Shown: positions 35,429 to 43,513 of the stretch, piece by piece
Position numbering within the stretch: position 1 is the stretch's first letter
How the letters are laid out: each line of letters opens with the position of its first letter
DNA from: an uncultured Clostridium sp.
GTDB lineage: Bacteria > Bacillota > Clostridia > Lachnospirales > Lachnospiraceae
Assembly (NCBI GenBank): GCA_945915475.1
Contig: CAMEFI010000012.1
Span: forward strand, 1-64,000
DNA: 64,000 nucleotides
Direction: 5' to 3'
Notes under the pieces: model-generated
Told to the model about the DNA's origin: nothing
What the model saw: the letters and a program-made list of their open reading frames with translations, nothing else
Database searches by the model: none
Program-made: the position numbers and the translations under genes

Positions 35429-37048
35429 CTACTTATATGATGTCTCGCGGATTACTTTTCTTACCGGAAGTACAAAGGTCGGCGATACAGAAAGCTCATC
35501 AATGCCCATCTTCACAAATCTTTCCGTCAAAGAAGTATCTGCTCCAAGTTCTCCACAGATACCTACCCAGCAGTTCTCCTTATGTCCATTGTCGATTACC
35601 ATCTGAATCATCCGAAGAATTGCCGGATGATGGGAATCATATATCGGATCCAGCTTTGGATTCTGGCGGTCAATGGCAAGGGTATACTGTGTAAGATCAT
35701 TTGTTCCAATACTGAAGAAATCTACTTCTTTTGCCAACAGGTCTGATATCATAACAGCTGCCGGCGTCTCAATCATAATGCCAAGTTCAACTTCACCATA
35801 TTCGATTCCACCCGCATCTAACTCTGCCCGAACCTCTGCACAGATTTTCTTGATATCCTGTACCTCTTTTACAGAAATAATCATGGGAAACATAATGGAA
35901 ATTGTTCCAAATGCTGACGCCCGGTAAAGAGCACGAAGCTGCGTCTTAAAAATGTCAACCCGATCTAAACAGATACGAATTGCGCGATACCCCATTGCCG
36001 GATTCTCCTCATGCTCCATGTTGAAGTAATCCACCTGCTTATCAGCCCCAATGTCCAATGTACGAATAACAACCTTCTTACCAGCCATATTCTGTGCAAC
36101 GGTCTTATAGACCTGAAACTGTTCTTCCTCTGTCGGATAATCTTCTTTCTCTAGGTATAAAAACTCACTTCTGAATAATCCAATTCCCGCTGCATCATTT
36201 GCCAGTACATTTGCCACATCAGCAACGCTTCCGATATTGGCATATAAATGAATATGTCGGCCATCTACAGTCTCATCCGGCTGCCCCTTCAGCTTGGAAA
36301 GCAATTCTCTCGCTTCTTCTTCCTTCTTTTTCTCTTCCAGGTATTTCTCTAATGTCGCAACATCCGGATCCACATAAAATATTCCATTCTTGCCATCCAC
36401 AATTGCCATCTTGCCATTCCATTCTTCTTTGATATCAACACCAATCAATGCCGGAATATTCATGGTTCTTGCCAGGATCGCTGTATGAGAATTCGAAGAT
36501 CCTAATCGGGTTACAAACGCAAGCAGCTTTGTCTTATCCATCTGCACTGTCTCACTTGGTGCCAGATCCTCTGCCACAACGATAACCGGTTCATCTCCCA
36601 AATCACCATCCGTATTTCTTCCTGTAAGTGCACCGATCACACGTTCAGAAATATCCTTCACATCCGCTGCCCTTGCCTTAAAATATTCATCATCCATCTC
36701 CGCAAACATCACAGAAAAATTATCCCCTGTTGTCGCCACAGCAAACTCTGCGTTCACACCATCATTACGAATAATATTATATACTGAATCATTATAATCA
36801 TCATCCTCTAACATCATGGCATGCACTTCAAAAATCATTGCATTCGCTTCTCCGACTTCTGCAACAGCTTTATCATGTAATATCCCAAGCTGTTCAATGG
36901 CTTTTGCCTTTGCCTCTTCATATCTTGCAATCTCTGCTTCCGAATTTTCAACCTTCTCCCGTTTTACCTGCTGCTGATTCTTTGAATAAAATAATACTTT
37001 ACCGATTGCAGTCCCTTTGAAAATAGACTTGCCTTTAAACTGTTCCAT
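35429..37048 (-). CDS. ptsI: PTS enzyme I (phosphoenolpyruvate-protein phosphotransferase)
   Basis: This 539-residue cytosolic enzyme moves phosphate from phosphoenolpyruvate to HPr. The phosphorylated histidine is His188 in LGSSNSHTAILARTM. The C-terminal PEP-binding barrel shows GIGLFRSEFLYLE, MGYRAIRICLDR, EVELGIMIETPAAVMI, FFSIGTNDLTQYTLAIDRQN and the catalytic Cys in WVGICGELGAD. The active-site loop has SSN where GGxT is more usual. It follows ptsH on the same strand after 88 bases that hold a hairpin. Length is slightly short of the usual 570, which is common in Clostridia. Confidence 0.92.
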   Translation of the reverse strand: MEQFKGKSIFKGTAIGKVLFYSKNQQQVKREKVENSEAEIARYEEAKAKAIEQLGILHDKAVAEVGEANAMIFEVHAMMLEDDDYNDSVYNIIRNDGVNAEFAVATTGDNFSVMFAEMDDEYFKARAADVKDISERVIGALTGRNTDGDLGDEPVIVVAEDLAPSETVQMDKTKLLAFVTRLGSSNSHTAILARTMNIPALIGVDIKEEWNGKMAIVDGKNGIFYVDPDVATLEKYLEEKKKEEEARELLSKLKGQPDETVDGRHIHLYANIGSVADVANVLANDAAGIGLFRSEFLYLEKEDYPTEEEQFQVYKTVAQNMAGKKVVIRTLDIGADKQVDYFNMEHEENPAMGYRAIRICLDRVDIFKTQLRALYRASAFGTISIMFPMIISVKEVQDIKKICAEVRAELDAGGIEYGEVELGIMIETPAAVMISDLLAKEVDFFSIGTNDLTQYTLAIDRQNPKLDPIYDSHHPAILRMIQMVIDNGHKENCWVGICGELGADTSLTERFVKMGIDELSVSPTFVLPVRKVIRETSYK

Positions 37049-37071
37049 GTTAACCTCCTATCTGTATAGTA

Positions 37072-37115
37072 GAAAAGGCCATCACAGTACATCTTGTGTA
37101 ATGCGATAGCCTTTC
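37072..37115 (-). terminator. Hairpin between ptsH and ptsI, possible attenuator
   Basis: On the minus strand, GAAAGGCTATC pairs with GATGGCCTTTTC (one G.T) around about twenty bases, followed by only TTTTC. This may lower ptsI relative to ptsH or stabilise the ptsH message. Confidence 0.55.
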
Positions 37116-37136
37116 ATCCACAAAAGGTATCTCTTC

Positions 37137-37394
37137 TTACAGGTTCTCCTTCATAAACTCTTCCATCTTAGCGATTGCAGCGTCCTCATCATCACCTTCC
37201 GCTTTGATCACAACCTCTGCTCCTGTCTTAACACCCAGACTCATCACTGCCATTAGCTTTGTAGCGTCCGCACTCTTACCATTGGCCTCTAATGTAATCT
37301 TAGAAGCGAATTCCTTCGCCTCCTTCACCAACATTCCTGCCGGTCTTGCATGAATTCCAATCTCGTCAGTAATTACATAAGTAAATTCCTTCAT
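37137..37394 (-). CDS. ptsH: HPr phosphocarrier protein lacking the regulatory Ser46
   Basis: This 85-residue protein carries phosphate from enzyme I to the sugar transporters on His15 (GIHARPAGM). Aligned by eye to Bacillus HPr, the usual serine 46 segment (KSIMGVMSLG) reads TKLMAVMSLG, so residue 46 is lysine with a threonine before it. That would remove or change the HPr-kinase site used for CcpA-type catabolite control. The ATG at 37394 follows GAGAGGAC; the frame to 37433 is not used. The gene is first of the ptsH-ptsI pair. Confidence 0.88.
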   Translation of the reverse strand: MKEFTYVITDEIGIHARPAGMLVKEAKEFASKITLEANGKSADATKLMAVMSLGVKTGAEVVIKAEGDDEDAAIAKMEEFMKENL

Positions 37395-37509
37395 TGATAA
37401 ATGTCCTCTCTTTCTCAGGAATCTCATCACCATATGTGAGAACGATTACCCATATTTCATATCACATATTTGTGAAGATTCCCATATTTTTTTGTTTGTT
37501 TATGAGATG

Positions 37510-37538
37510 ATTATAACAAATGCATAATACAAAGTCAA
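37510..37538 (-). promoter_or_regulatory. Promoter of ptsH-ptsI
   Basis: On the minus strand, TTGACT (37538-37533), 17-base spacer, TATAAT (37515-37510). This gives a leader of roughly 110 bases before ptsH. Confidence 0.65.
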
Positions 37539-37643
37539 TTATTTCCTTGACATTTTCGTCATTTTCTTCAAAAAATTTCTTACGTGTCATCCATCTTCAT
37601 CTATCTGCACATAATACGGTATCGTTTTCATATACTTTTTCTT

Positions 37644-38285
37644 TCATTTCCTATTATTTCCAAATATCTGATGAATTCCATATGAATACACACTCTCTCC
37701 CACTGCACTAGTATTACTGATTTTCTCTAAATTATTCCTCACATCTTCCTGTTTCCGAAATGTGCAGGATACATTACCGCACAGAGAACAATGCTCACAT
37801 CCACTCTGTTTCTTGTCATCCACATACTGTGCTGTAAATACTACACTCTTTGCAGGATGCAACATTCCATTCTTCCACTCTATGTACTCCGGCTGAAGTT
37901 TCATTAGTCCATCCTGTATTCCATCCTTTTCCGGAAATCTGTAACGACCTAACCACATACCCATCTTCTCATACACATGTACATTTACCCGCTCATATGC
38001 CTTTGACAGCAATTCCATCCCCACACATTCCACACAATATGCCAGCAACAGATTTTCCGCCACAACATCTGATAACTTATCGTATTTTTCGCCAAGCGTA
38101 ACTGCACAGACCGCACTTTTTTCCTCATATCCAATTATCATCTCCACCCGGATCACCTCGCACACAAACCTCACACAGGATATAATCATTTCCATATCCT
38201 TTTTTTCGAAATGATATCGTTCCATAAACTCCGGCATTTTAATCTCTTTATATTCGATTACACACGAAAATTGTTCCGTTACCAT
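37644..38285 (-). CDS. Possible B12-dependent methionine synthase activation-domain-like protein
   Basis: This is a 213-residue soluble protein. The stretch AVCAVTLGEKYDKLSDVVAE, then LLLAYCVECVGMELLSKAYE, GRYRFPEKDGI and MLHPAKSVVF follows the pattern I associate with the stand-alone MetH reactivation-domain proteins of Lachnospiraceae. A C-terminal cysteine set, CEHCSLCGNVSC followed by TFRK, fits the same group. The match is from memory and weak, so the name is tentative. The gene lies upstream of ptsH on the same strand but ptsH has its own promoter. Confidence 0.5.
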   Translation of the reverse strand: MVTEQFSCVIEYKEIKMPEFMERYHFEKKDMEMIISCVRFVCEVIRVEMIIGYEEKSAVCAVTLGEKYDKLSDVVAENLLLAYCVECVGMELLSKAYERVNVHVYEKMGMWLGRYRFPEKDGIQDGLMKLQPEYIEWKNGMLHPAKSVVFTAQYVDDKKQSGCEHCSLCGNVSCTFRKQEDVRNNLEKISNTSAVGESVYSYGIHQIFGNNRK

Positions 38286-38347
38286 ATTTATCCTTAACCT
38301 TTTCTAATAATTTTTAATATTTCAACACATACTTTCCATATTGTAAC

Positions 38348-38360
38348 ACAAACTTTTTCT
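38348..38360. repeat. Left 13-bp target duplication of element at 38361
   Basis: ACAAACTTTTTCT, followed by an ambiguous A, is repeated exactly at 38568-38580. Confidence 0.87.
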
Positions 38361-38567
38361 AGCTAATTGCGAAACTCTTAAAAATGTATATTGAGTTGTG
38401 CAGATTTGACAAGTATCCTAAGCAGGTGCTTTGAGACCGCCGGTACTTAACGAGTGTGAAACACGAGTTTAGTACCGCTGCGAGGCGAGAGCAGCGCACG
38501 CGTGCCAGCGAGGATATTGTCAAATTGCACAACATTTATAGAAGAAGCAGGAGTTTCGCAAACGCCT
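38361..38567 (+). mobile_element. Inverted-repeat element with internal RNA-like hairpin, 207 bp
   Basis: The ends are AGCTAATTGCGAAAC and, inverted, AGGCGTTTGCGAAAC. Basal stem and core are the same as in the copy at 23440, with about ten single-base differences. Several fall in loops (TGTAAAACA to TGTGAAACA); one changes the GCAA tetraloop to GCAC. It is inserted 29 bases before the start codon of the DUF421 gene and creates an apparent but false N-terminal extension of that reading frame. Confidence 0.9.
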
Positions 38568-38580
38568 ACAAACTTTTTCT
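38568..38580. repeat. Right 13-bp target duplication of element at 38361
   Basis: ACAAACTTTTTCT, identical to 38348-38360. The AGGAGG of the DUF421 gene follows at 38584. Confidence 0.87.
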
Positions 38581-38596
38581 ACTAGGAGGTACGTTT

Positions 38597-39304
38597 ATGG
38601 AATATCTTACTATATGTTATCAGGCTCTGTTTTCTATTATTGCCTTATTAGTGCTGACCAAATTCATGGGGTACCGGCAAGTCTCCCAGTTCAGCATGTT
38701 TGACTATATAAACGGTATCACCATCGGGTCTATTGCCGCTGAAATGGCAGTGGACTTAGAGGGAAACTTCCTGAAGCCATTAGTGGCAATGATAATCTAT
38801 ACAATAGTTGTCCTGCTTCTATCTAAAATATCACAGAAATCCATTAAACTTCGCAGACTAATCAACGGAAAAGCCATTACCATTTATCAGAATGGTAAGA
38901 TCTATAATGAAAACCTGCGCAAAGCAAAGATGGATGTAGATGAATTCTTAGTGGAATGCCGTGTTAACGGCTACTTTGACCTGTCACAGATCGAAAGTGC
39001 CATTTTAGAGCCAAACGGCAAGATCAGCATTTTGCCCGTAAGTGAAGAACGTCCTGCTACGCCAAAAGACCTAGGCATAACACCAACTCAGGAGGAAGTC
39101 TTTGCCAACATTATTATTGACGGAAAAGTCATGAAGGAAAATCTCAAACACGTCGGCCGGGATATGAACTGGCTCAACCAGAAATTAGAAGGACAGAATA
39201 TCAAAAAAATCGAGGATGTCTTTCTCGCAATCTGTGACAAACAGGATAACTTCTATGTCTATCCGAAAGTCAACCAAATCGTGGATCAGGACATCCTCGG
39301 ATAA
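38597..39304 (+). CDS. DUF421 (YetF-like) membrane protein
   Basis: This protein of 235 residues has three membrane segments in its first ~85 residues (ALFSIIALLVLTKFMGYRQVSQFSMFDYINGITIGSIAAEMA and FLKPLVAMIIYTIVVLLLS), then a soluble part with KAITIYQNGKIYNENLRKAKMDVDEFLVECRVNGYFDLSQIESAILEPNGKIS, the DUF421 hallmark. The family occurs widely in Firmicutes, some linked to sporulation, with unknown chemistry. The true ATG is at 38597 with AGGAGG seven bases upstream. The longer frame from 38456 runs through the mobile element and is not real. The insertion just upstream may have changed its promoter. Confidence 0.85.
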   Translation: MEYLTICYQALFSIIALLVLTKFMGYRQVSQFSMFDYINGITIGSIAAEMAVDLEGNFLKPLVAMIIYTIVVLLLSKISQKSIKLRRLINGKAITIYQNGKIYNENLRKAKMDVDEFLVECRVNGYFDLSQIESAILEPNGKISILPVSEERPATPKDLGITPTQEEVFANIIIDGKVMKENLKHVGRDMNWLNQKLEGQNIKKIEDVFLAICDKQDNFYVYPKVNQIVDQDILG

Positions 39305-39312
39305 GGTATTCT

Positions 39313-40197
39313 CTATTCGTCTTCCTCCTCCGGATTCGAGGTTGCAGCAATGATATCGCTAATGGAACGTCTGGTATTCGTCTCCGGCTCTTTTTCCACA
39401 TCTGTATTCTCTTCTTCTATACTCTCAAAGTCTGTACTCTCCTCTCTCCCGGGATTCTTTTCTTTCCTTGCCATCTCCTCTGCCAGTCTTGCAACCTCTA
39501 TCTTGGAATCTGCATAGGTATTATCATATCCCACAAGAGCTGCTTCTTCCTCAGGCGTCATGTGTTCCTCTTCGCCTAAATACGGCTTAAATATATGCCG
39601 GAATACCAATGCCTGTAAATAAGCCACCAGCGCCACCCCAATAAAGAACACTGCAATTCGCGCAAAGCTTACAATATAGACCGCAAAGGCAGCCAATGCA
39701 AAGATTGCCCAGATCAATAGCGTCTCCGGAACATGCGTAAGTACCATTGCCATTGCATTCTTAACGGTTCCTTTGATGGTATTACTGAACTTTGCAAGCA
39801 GTGGCCAGACAAAAGTAAATATCATCAGATATACCATGAGCATTACCACGCTGATAACCGTTAACGGTTTGTACATGGTCACCCCGGTTTCCTTCCACTG
39901 CGTTATCCAAAACCAGACATCGACTCCTAAAATAATTCCTACTGCAAGCATGATCAGCCACATAATGGTAGCCTGCTTGAAATTCTCCTTAAAGCTCTTC
40001 ACATACATTCTGAATATGTAACCATCTTCTCTACCCCAGGCATTGATTGCCACATAATACAAAGCTGTAAGCGCCGGTCCAATGGTAATGACAGGTATAC
40101 AGCTTATCAAAAAAATCACATTCAACACAACCATATCTGCAATCCTGTTCATAAATCGAAAAAACGGATTGTCCAAATTAAATACACTATCTAACAT
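39313..40197 (-). CDS. DUF624 (YesL-like) membrane protein
   Basis: This 294-residue protein has about five hydrophobic segments in its first 200 residues, with the DUF624 pattern NPFFRFMNRIADMVVLNVIFLISCIPVITIGPALTALYYVA and a conserved YVKSFKENFKQATIMW. A long, highly acidic C-terminal tail of ~80 residues follows (EEEHMTPEEEAALVGYDNTYAD onward), longer than usual for YesL. The family often accompanies sugar ABC transporters, but here it stands alone, converging on the DUF421 gene with only eight bases between stops and no terminator seen. Confidence 0.8.
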   Translation of the reverse strand: MLDSVFNLDNPFFRFMNRIADMVVLNVIFLISCIPVITIGPALTALYYVAINAWGREDGYIFRMYVKSFKENFKQATIMWLIMLAVGIILGVDVWFWITQWKETGVTMYKPLTVISVVMLMVYLMIFTFVWPLLAKFSNTIKGTVKNAMAMVLTHVPETLLIWAIFALAAFAVYIVSFARIAVFFIGVALVAYLQALVFRHIFKPYLGEEEHMTPEEEAALVGYDNTYADSKIEVARLAEEMARKEKNPGREESTDFESIEEENTDVEKEPETNTRRSISDIIAATSNPEEEDE

Positions 40198-40315
40198 CTT
40201 ATAAAAGTTCCTTCCTGATTAAAAATTACCTATAACCTTTATCATAGCCTACCCATGCCATTACTTCAAGTGAATTTTAAGTGAATTTTGAATAAAAGCA
40301 TTTTTTATAATTTTC

Positions 40316-40343
40316 TTGACAAACTCCCAAAATACACTAAACT
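40316..40343 (+). promoter_or_regulatory. Promoter upstream of lysA
   Basis: TTGACA at 40316-40321, 16-base spacer, TAAACT at 40338-40343. The leader has a small GGTG/CACC hairpin and is too short for a lysine riboswitch. Confidence 0.5.
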
Positions 40344-40411
40344 ATTGTTTAGGTGTGCATTTCACCTTCTATTATAAAGAAACTCAACATAGGAAAGGAT
40401 ATATTTGAATT

Positions 40412-41671
40412 ATGAAAACACCATTTGTTACCAAAGAACAGATTGACCAGATTTGCGCCAAATACCCTACTCCATTTCATCTGTACGACGAGAAGGGAAT
40501 CCGTGAGAATGCCAGAAAGCTTCAGAAAGCATTTTCATGGAACAAAGGATATAAGGAGTTCTTCGCAGTAAAGGCTACTCCAAACCCAACAATATTACAT
40601 ATTCTGAAAGAAGAGGGCTGTGGAACAGACTGTTCTTCTTATACAGAATTATTAATGTCTGACAAATGCGGTTTTGACGGCAAGGACATTATGTTCTCAT
40701 CCAACGATACCCCTGCCGAGGACTTTCAGCTTGCTGCAAAGCTTGGTGCAACCATCAATCTTGACGATATCACCCATATTGATTTCCTAAAGGACAGCAT
40801 CGGTTATATTCCAAAGCGAATCTCCTGCCGTTTTAATCCCGGAGGAAAGTTCTCAATTGCCAATACCATCATGGACAACCCGGGAGACGCCAAGTATGGT
40901 CTGACCCGTCCACAGATGACAGAGGCTTTCAAGCGTCTGAAAGAACTGGGTGCAGAAGAATTCGGTATACATGCATTTTTGGCAAGTAACACGGTAACAA
41001 ATGACTACTACCCAACCTTAGCCAAAATCTTATTCCAGACAGCAGTGGAATTAAAGGAAGAAACCGGCGTACACATTTCCTTCATCAACCTTTCCGGCGG
41101 TGTGGGAATTCCGTATACTCCGGACAAAGAGCCAAACGATGTTCTTGCCATCGGCGAGGGTGTCCGTAAGGCATACGAAGAAGTACTGGTTCCTGCCGGC
41201 ATGGGCGACGTAGCAATCTATACAGAACTTGGACGCTTCATGCTTGCTCCATATGGTCATTTAGTAACCAAGGCTATTCATGAAAAACATACCCACAAGG
41301 AATATATCGGTGTGGACGCCTGTGCAGTCAATCTGATGCGTCCTGCCATGTACGGTGCTTACCATCACATCACGGTTATGGGCAAAGAAAATGAACCGGC
41401 TGACCATGTATATGATGTGACCGGCTCTCTTTGTGAGAACAACGATAAATTTGCAATCGACCGCAAGCTTCCGAAGATTGACATGGGCGACATTTTAGTA
41501 ATCCATGATACCGGAGCACACGGATTTGCAATGGGATATAATTACAACGGCAAATTGAAGTCCTCTGAAATTCTTCTGAAAGAAAACGGCGACTCCGTAA
41601 TGATTCGTCGTGCAGAAACTCCGGAAGATTATTTTGCAACCTTAGACGGTTACTGGAACGTAGAGGTATAA
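40412..41671 (+). CDS. lysA: Diaminopimelate decarboxylase
   Basis: This 419-residue PLP enzyme removes CO2 from meso-diaminopimelate to make lysine. The PLP lysine is Lys54 in FFAVKATPNP. The alanine-racemase-like barrel shows GCGTDCSSYTELLMS, FGIHAFLASNT (His of the PLP phosphate side), INLSGGVGIPY and YTELGRFMLAPYG. The C-terminal sheet ends with the substrate-binding CENNDKFAIDRKLP and HDTGAHGFAMGYNYNG. It belongs to the branch that shares features with carboxynorspermidine and related decarboxylases, so substrate is very likely but not certain. plsC, hydE and hydG follow on the same strand. Confidence 0.87.
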   Translation: MKTPFVTKEQIDQICAKYPTPFHLYDEKGIRENARKLQKAFSWNKGYKEFFAVKATPNPTILHILKEEGCGTDCSSYTELLMSDKCGFDGKDIMFSSNDTPAEDFQLAAKLGATINLDDITHIDFLKDSIGYIPKRISCRFNPGGKFSIANTIMDNPGDAKYGLTRPQMTEAFKRLKELGAEEFGIHAFLASNTVTNDYYPTLAKILFQTAVELKEETGVHISFINLSGGVGIPYTPDKEPNDVLAIGEGVRKAYEEVLVPAGMGDVAIYTELGRFMLAPYGHLVTKAIHEKHTHKEYIGVDACAVNLMRPAMYGAYHHITVMGKENEPADHVYDVTGSLCENNDKFAIDRKLPKIDMGDILVIHDTGAHGFAMGYNYNGKLKSSEILLKENGDSVMIRRAETPEDYFATLDGYWNVEV

Positions 41672-41728
41672 TCATCCATTTATATAAACCGTAAATGAAC
41701 GAAAAAATACAGACAGGAGGATATTCCC

Positions 41729-42463
41729 ATGGCCAAACGCCTTACCATGATGCTGTTTCGCAACATTTTGCTGTTGCCATATTTGTTCGTCAAACTTTTG
41801 TACTATGCAGGCTCTTCCAAAGTAAGCGAAGAGAAAAAATATAAATTGATTCGTTTGATTGGTCTTAGAGGATGCAAGTGTGGCAATGTCAATGTTCACG
41901 GATATGGACTTGAGAATCTGCCACAGGAATCGGGCTATATCATGTATCCAAATCATCAGGGGCTTTTTGATGTCATGGGTCTGGTCTATCTCGATCCGGC
42001 ACCATTTGGCGTTGTAATCAAAAAAGAGACCTATGATATTTTCCTGCTCCGCAAATTAGTTCAGACTTTAGGCGGATTATTTATGGACCGCAACGACATC
42101 AAACAGGGATTACAGATTATCAATGAAATGGCGAATCAGGTAAAAGCCGGGCGGAATTTTCTAATCTTTCCGGAAGGTACACGTTCTAGAAACGGTAATC
42201 ATTTAGGCGATTTCAAAAGCGGAAGCTTCAAGGCGGCCACAAAGGCAAAATGTCCCATTGTACCAATTGCCATTATCGATAGCTATCTGCCATTTGACAC
42301 AAATTCCATTCGCCATGTGGATGTTCAGATTCATTTTCTGCCTCCAATTCCATACGAAGAATACAAAGGTATGAAAACAACAGAGATTGCTGACATGGTG
42401 AAATCCCGTATTGAAAAGGTAATTGAAGAAAATGAACACAATTTTGACAACCAGCCTGGATAA
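41729..42463 (+). CDS. 1-acyl-sn-glycerol-3-phosphate acyltransferase family (PlsC-like)
   Basis: This 244-residue membrane-associated acyltransferase of phospholipid synthesis has the catalytic HX4D motif NHQGLFD with His76 and Asp81. The second block is FPEGTRSRNGNHLGDFKSGSFKAA and the third is PIVPIAIIDSY. An N-terminal hydrophobic stretch (LFRNILLLPYLFVKLLYYA) anchors it. AGGAGG lies nine bases before the ATG. Its end overlaps the start of hydE by about 30 bases, so the two are co-transcribed and probably coupled. Confidence 0.88.
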   Translation: MAKRLTMMLFRNILLLPYLFVKLLYYAGSSKVSEEKKYKLIRLIGLRGCKCGNVNVHGYGLENLPQESGYIMYPNHQGLFDVMGLVYLDPAPFGVVIKKETYDIFLLRKLVQTLGGLFMDRNDIKQGLQIINEMANQVKAGRNFLIFPEGTRSRNGNHLGDFKSGSFKAATKAKCPIVPIAIIDSYLPFDTNSIRHVDVQIHFLPPIPYEEYKGMKTTEIADMVKSRIEKVIEENEHNFDNQPG

Positions 42464-43478
42464 ATTAGAAAGCCACAAATTCCTTGAACACAGAGATTTT
42501 GTGGCTTTATTCAATCATAATTCCACAGAATTAAGGGAATATCTTGCACAGAAAGCCGATGCTGTCCGAAGAGAACACTTTGGAAATCGCATCTATATCC
42601 GGGGACTTATTGAATTCACAAACCACTGTAAAAACAATTGTCTCTATTGCGGAATCCGTGCCGCCAATACAAAGATACAACGTTACCGGCTCTCGAAAGA
42701 AGAGATTCTTTCCTGTTGTCAGCAGGGATATACCCTCGGGTTTCGTACCTTCGTCCTTCAAGGCGGGGAAGATCCGTACTACACCGATGAGCGAATGACA
42801 GATATCATCTCCCATATCCGCTCAAGATATCCGGATTGCGCCATTACTCTTTCCCTCGGGGAACGGAGCTACGAAAGTTATAAGCTGTTATACGAGGCTG
42901 GTGCCAACCGGTACCTGTTACGCCACGAAACTGCTAATCCGGAACACTATAAGCGTTTGCACCCGGATACCATGTCCTATGATAACCGCATGCAATGTCT
43001 CAGAAATCTGAGGGAAATCGGATATCAGGTTGGCTGTGGGTTCATGGTGGGTTCCCCTTACCAGACAGCGGATGACCTTGCAAATGACCTGTTATTTATT
43101 GAACAGTTCCGCCCCCACATGGTGGGAATCGGACCATTTATCCCCCATAGTGACACCCCCTTTGCCAACCAGTCCGCCGGTGCCCTGGAAGATACTTTAC
43201 TCCTGCTAAGTATCATTCGGCTGATTCATCCCAATGTATTATTACCTGCCACCACCGCCCTGGGCACTATTTCTCCAAAAGGACGTGAACAGGGCATTCT
43301 TGCAGGTGCTAATGTTGTCATGCCTAATTTGTCCCCCGTTGGTGTACGCAAACAATACAGTCTATACGACAACAAAATCTGTACCGGTGATGAATCCGCC
43401 CAATGTATATCCTGCATGTCAACACGGATGCAAAGCATTGGATTCTCCATCGTTACTGATCGCGGCGATTACCACTAA
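42432..43478 (+). CDS. hydE: [FeFe]-hydrogenase maturase HydE (radical SAM)
   Basis: This 348-residue radical SAM enzyme takes part in building the H-cluster of [FeFe] hydrogenase. The SAM-cluster motif is CKNNCLYC, in the HydE/PylB-type context FTNHCKNNCLYCGIRAANTKIQRYRL. Also typical are FRTFVLQGGEDPYYTDE, LSLGERSYESYKLLYEAGANRYLLRHETANPEHY and GFMVGSPYQTADDLANDL. The last part holds CISCMSTRMQSIGFSI. The ATG at 42432 lies within plsC; a TTG nine bases earlier (42423) is closer to an AAAAGG and could be the real start. hydG follows after 35 bases. Confidence 0.88.
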   Translation: MNTILTTSLDKLESHKFLEHRDFVALFNHNSTELREYLAQKADAVRREHFGNRIYIRGLIEFTNHCKNNCLYCGIRAANTKIQRYRLSKEEILSCCQQGYTLGFRTFVLQGGEDPYYTDERMTDIISHIRSRYPDCAITLSLGERSYESYKLLYEAGANRYLLRHETANPEHYKRLHPDTMSYDNRMQCLRNLREIGYQVGCGFMVGSPYQTADDLANDLLFIEQFRPHMVGIGPFIPHSDTPFANQSAGALEDTLLLLSIIRLIHPNVLLPATTALGTISPKGREQGILAGANVVMPNLSPVGVRKQYSLYDNKICTGDESAQCISCMSTRMQSIGFSIVTDRGDYH

Positions 43479-43513
43479 GAAATGAAAAATATATCAAGAA
43501 AAGAGGAATATAT

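Noticed and set aside
38456-38596. N-terminal extension of the DUF421 reading frame (about 47 residues)
   Set aside because: It lies inside the mobile element and its right target repeat; the family start and the AGGAGG are at 38597.
40344-40411. Lysine riboswitch before lysA
   Set aside because: The leader is too short and shows only a four-base-pair hairpin.
41672-42514. Minus-strand frames opposite plsC and hydE
   Set aside because: These are shadows of well-supported plus-strand genes.
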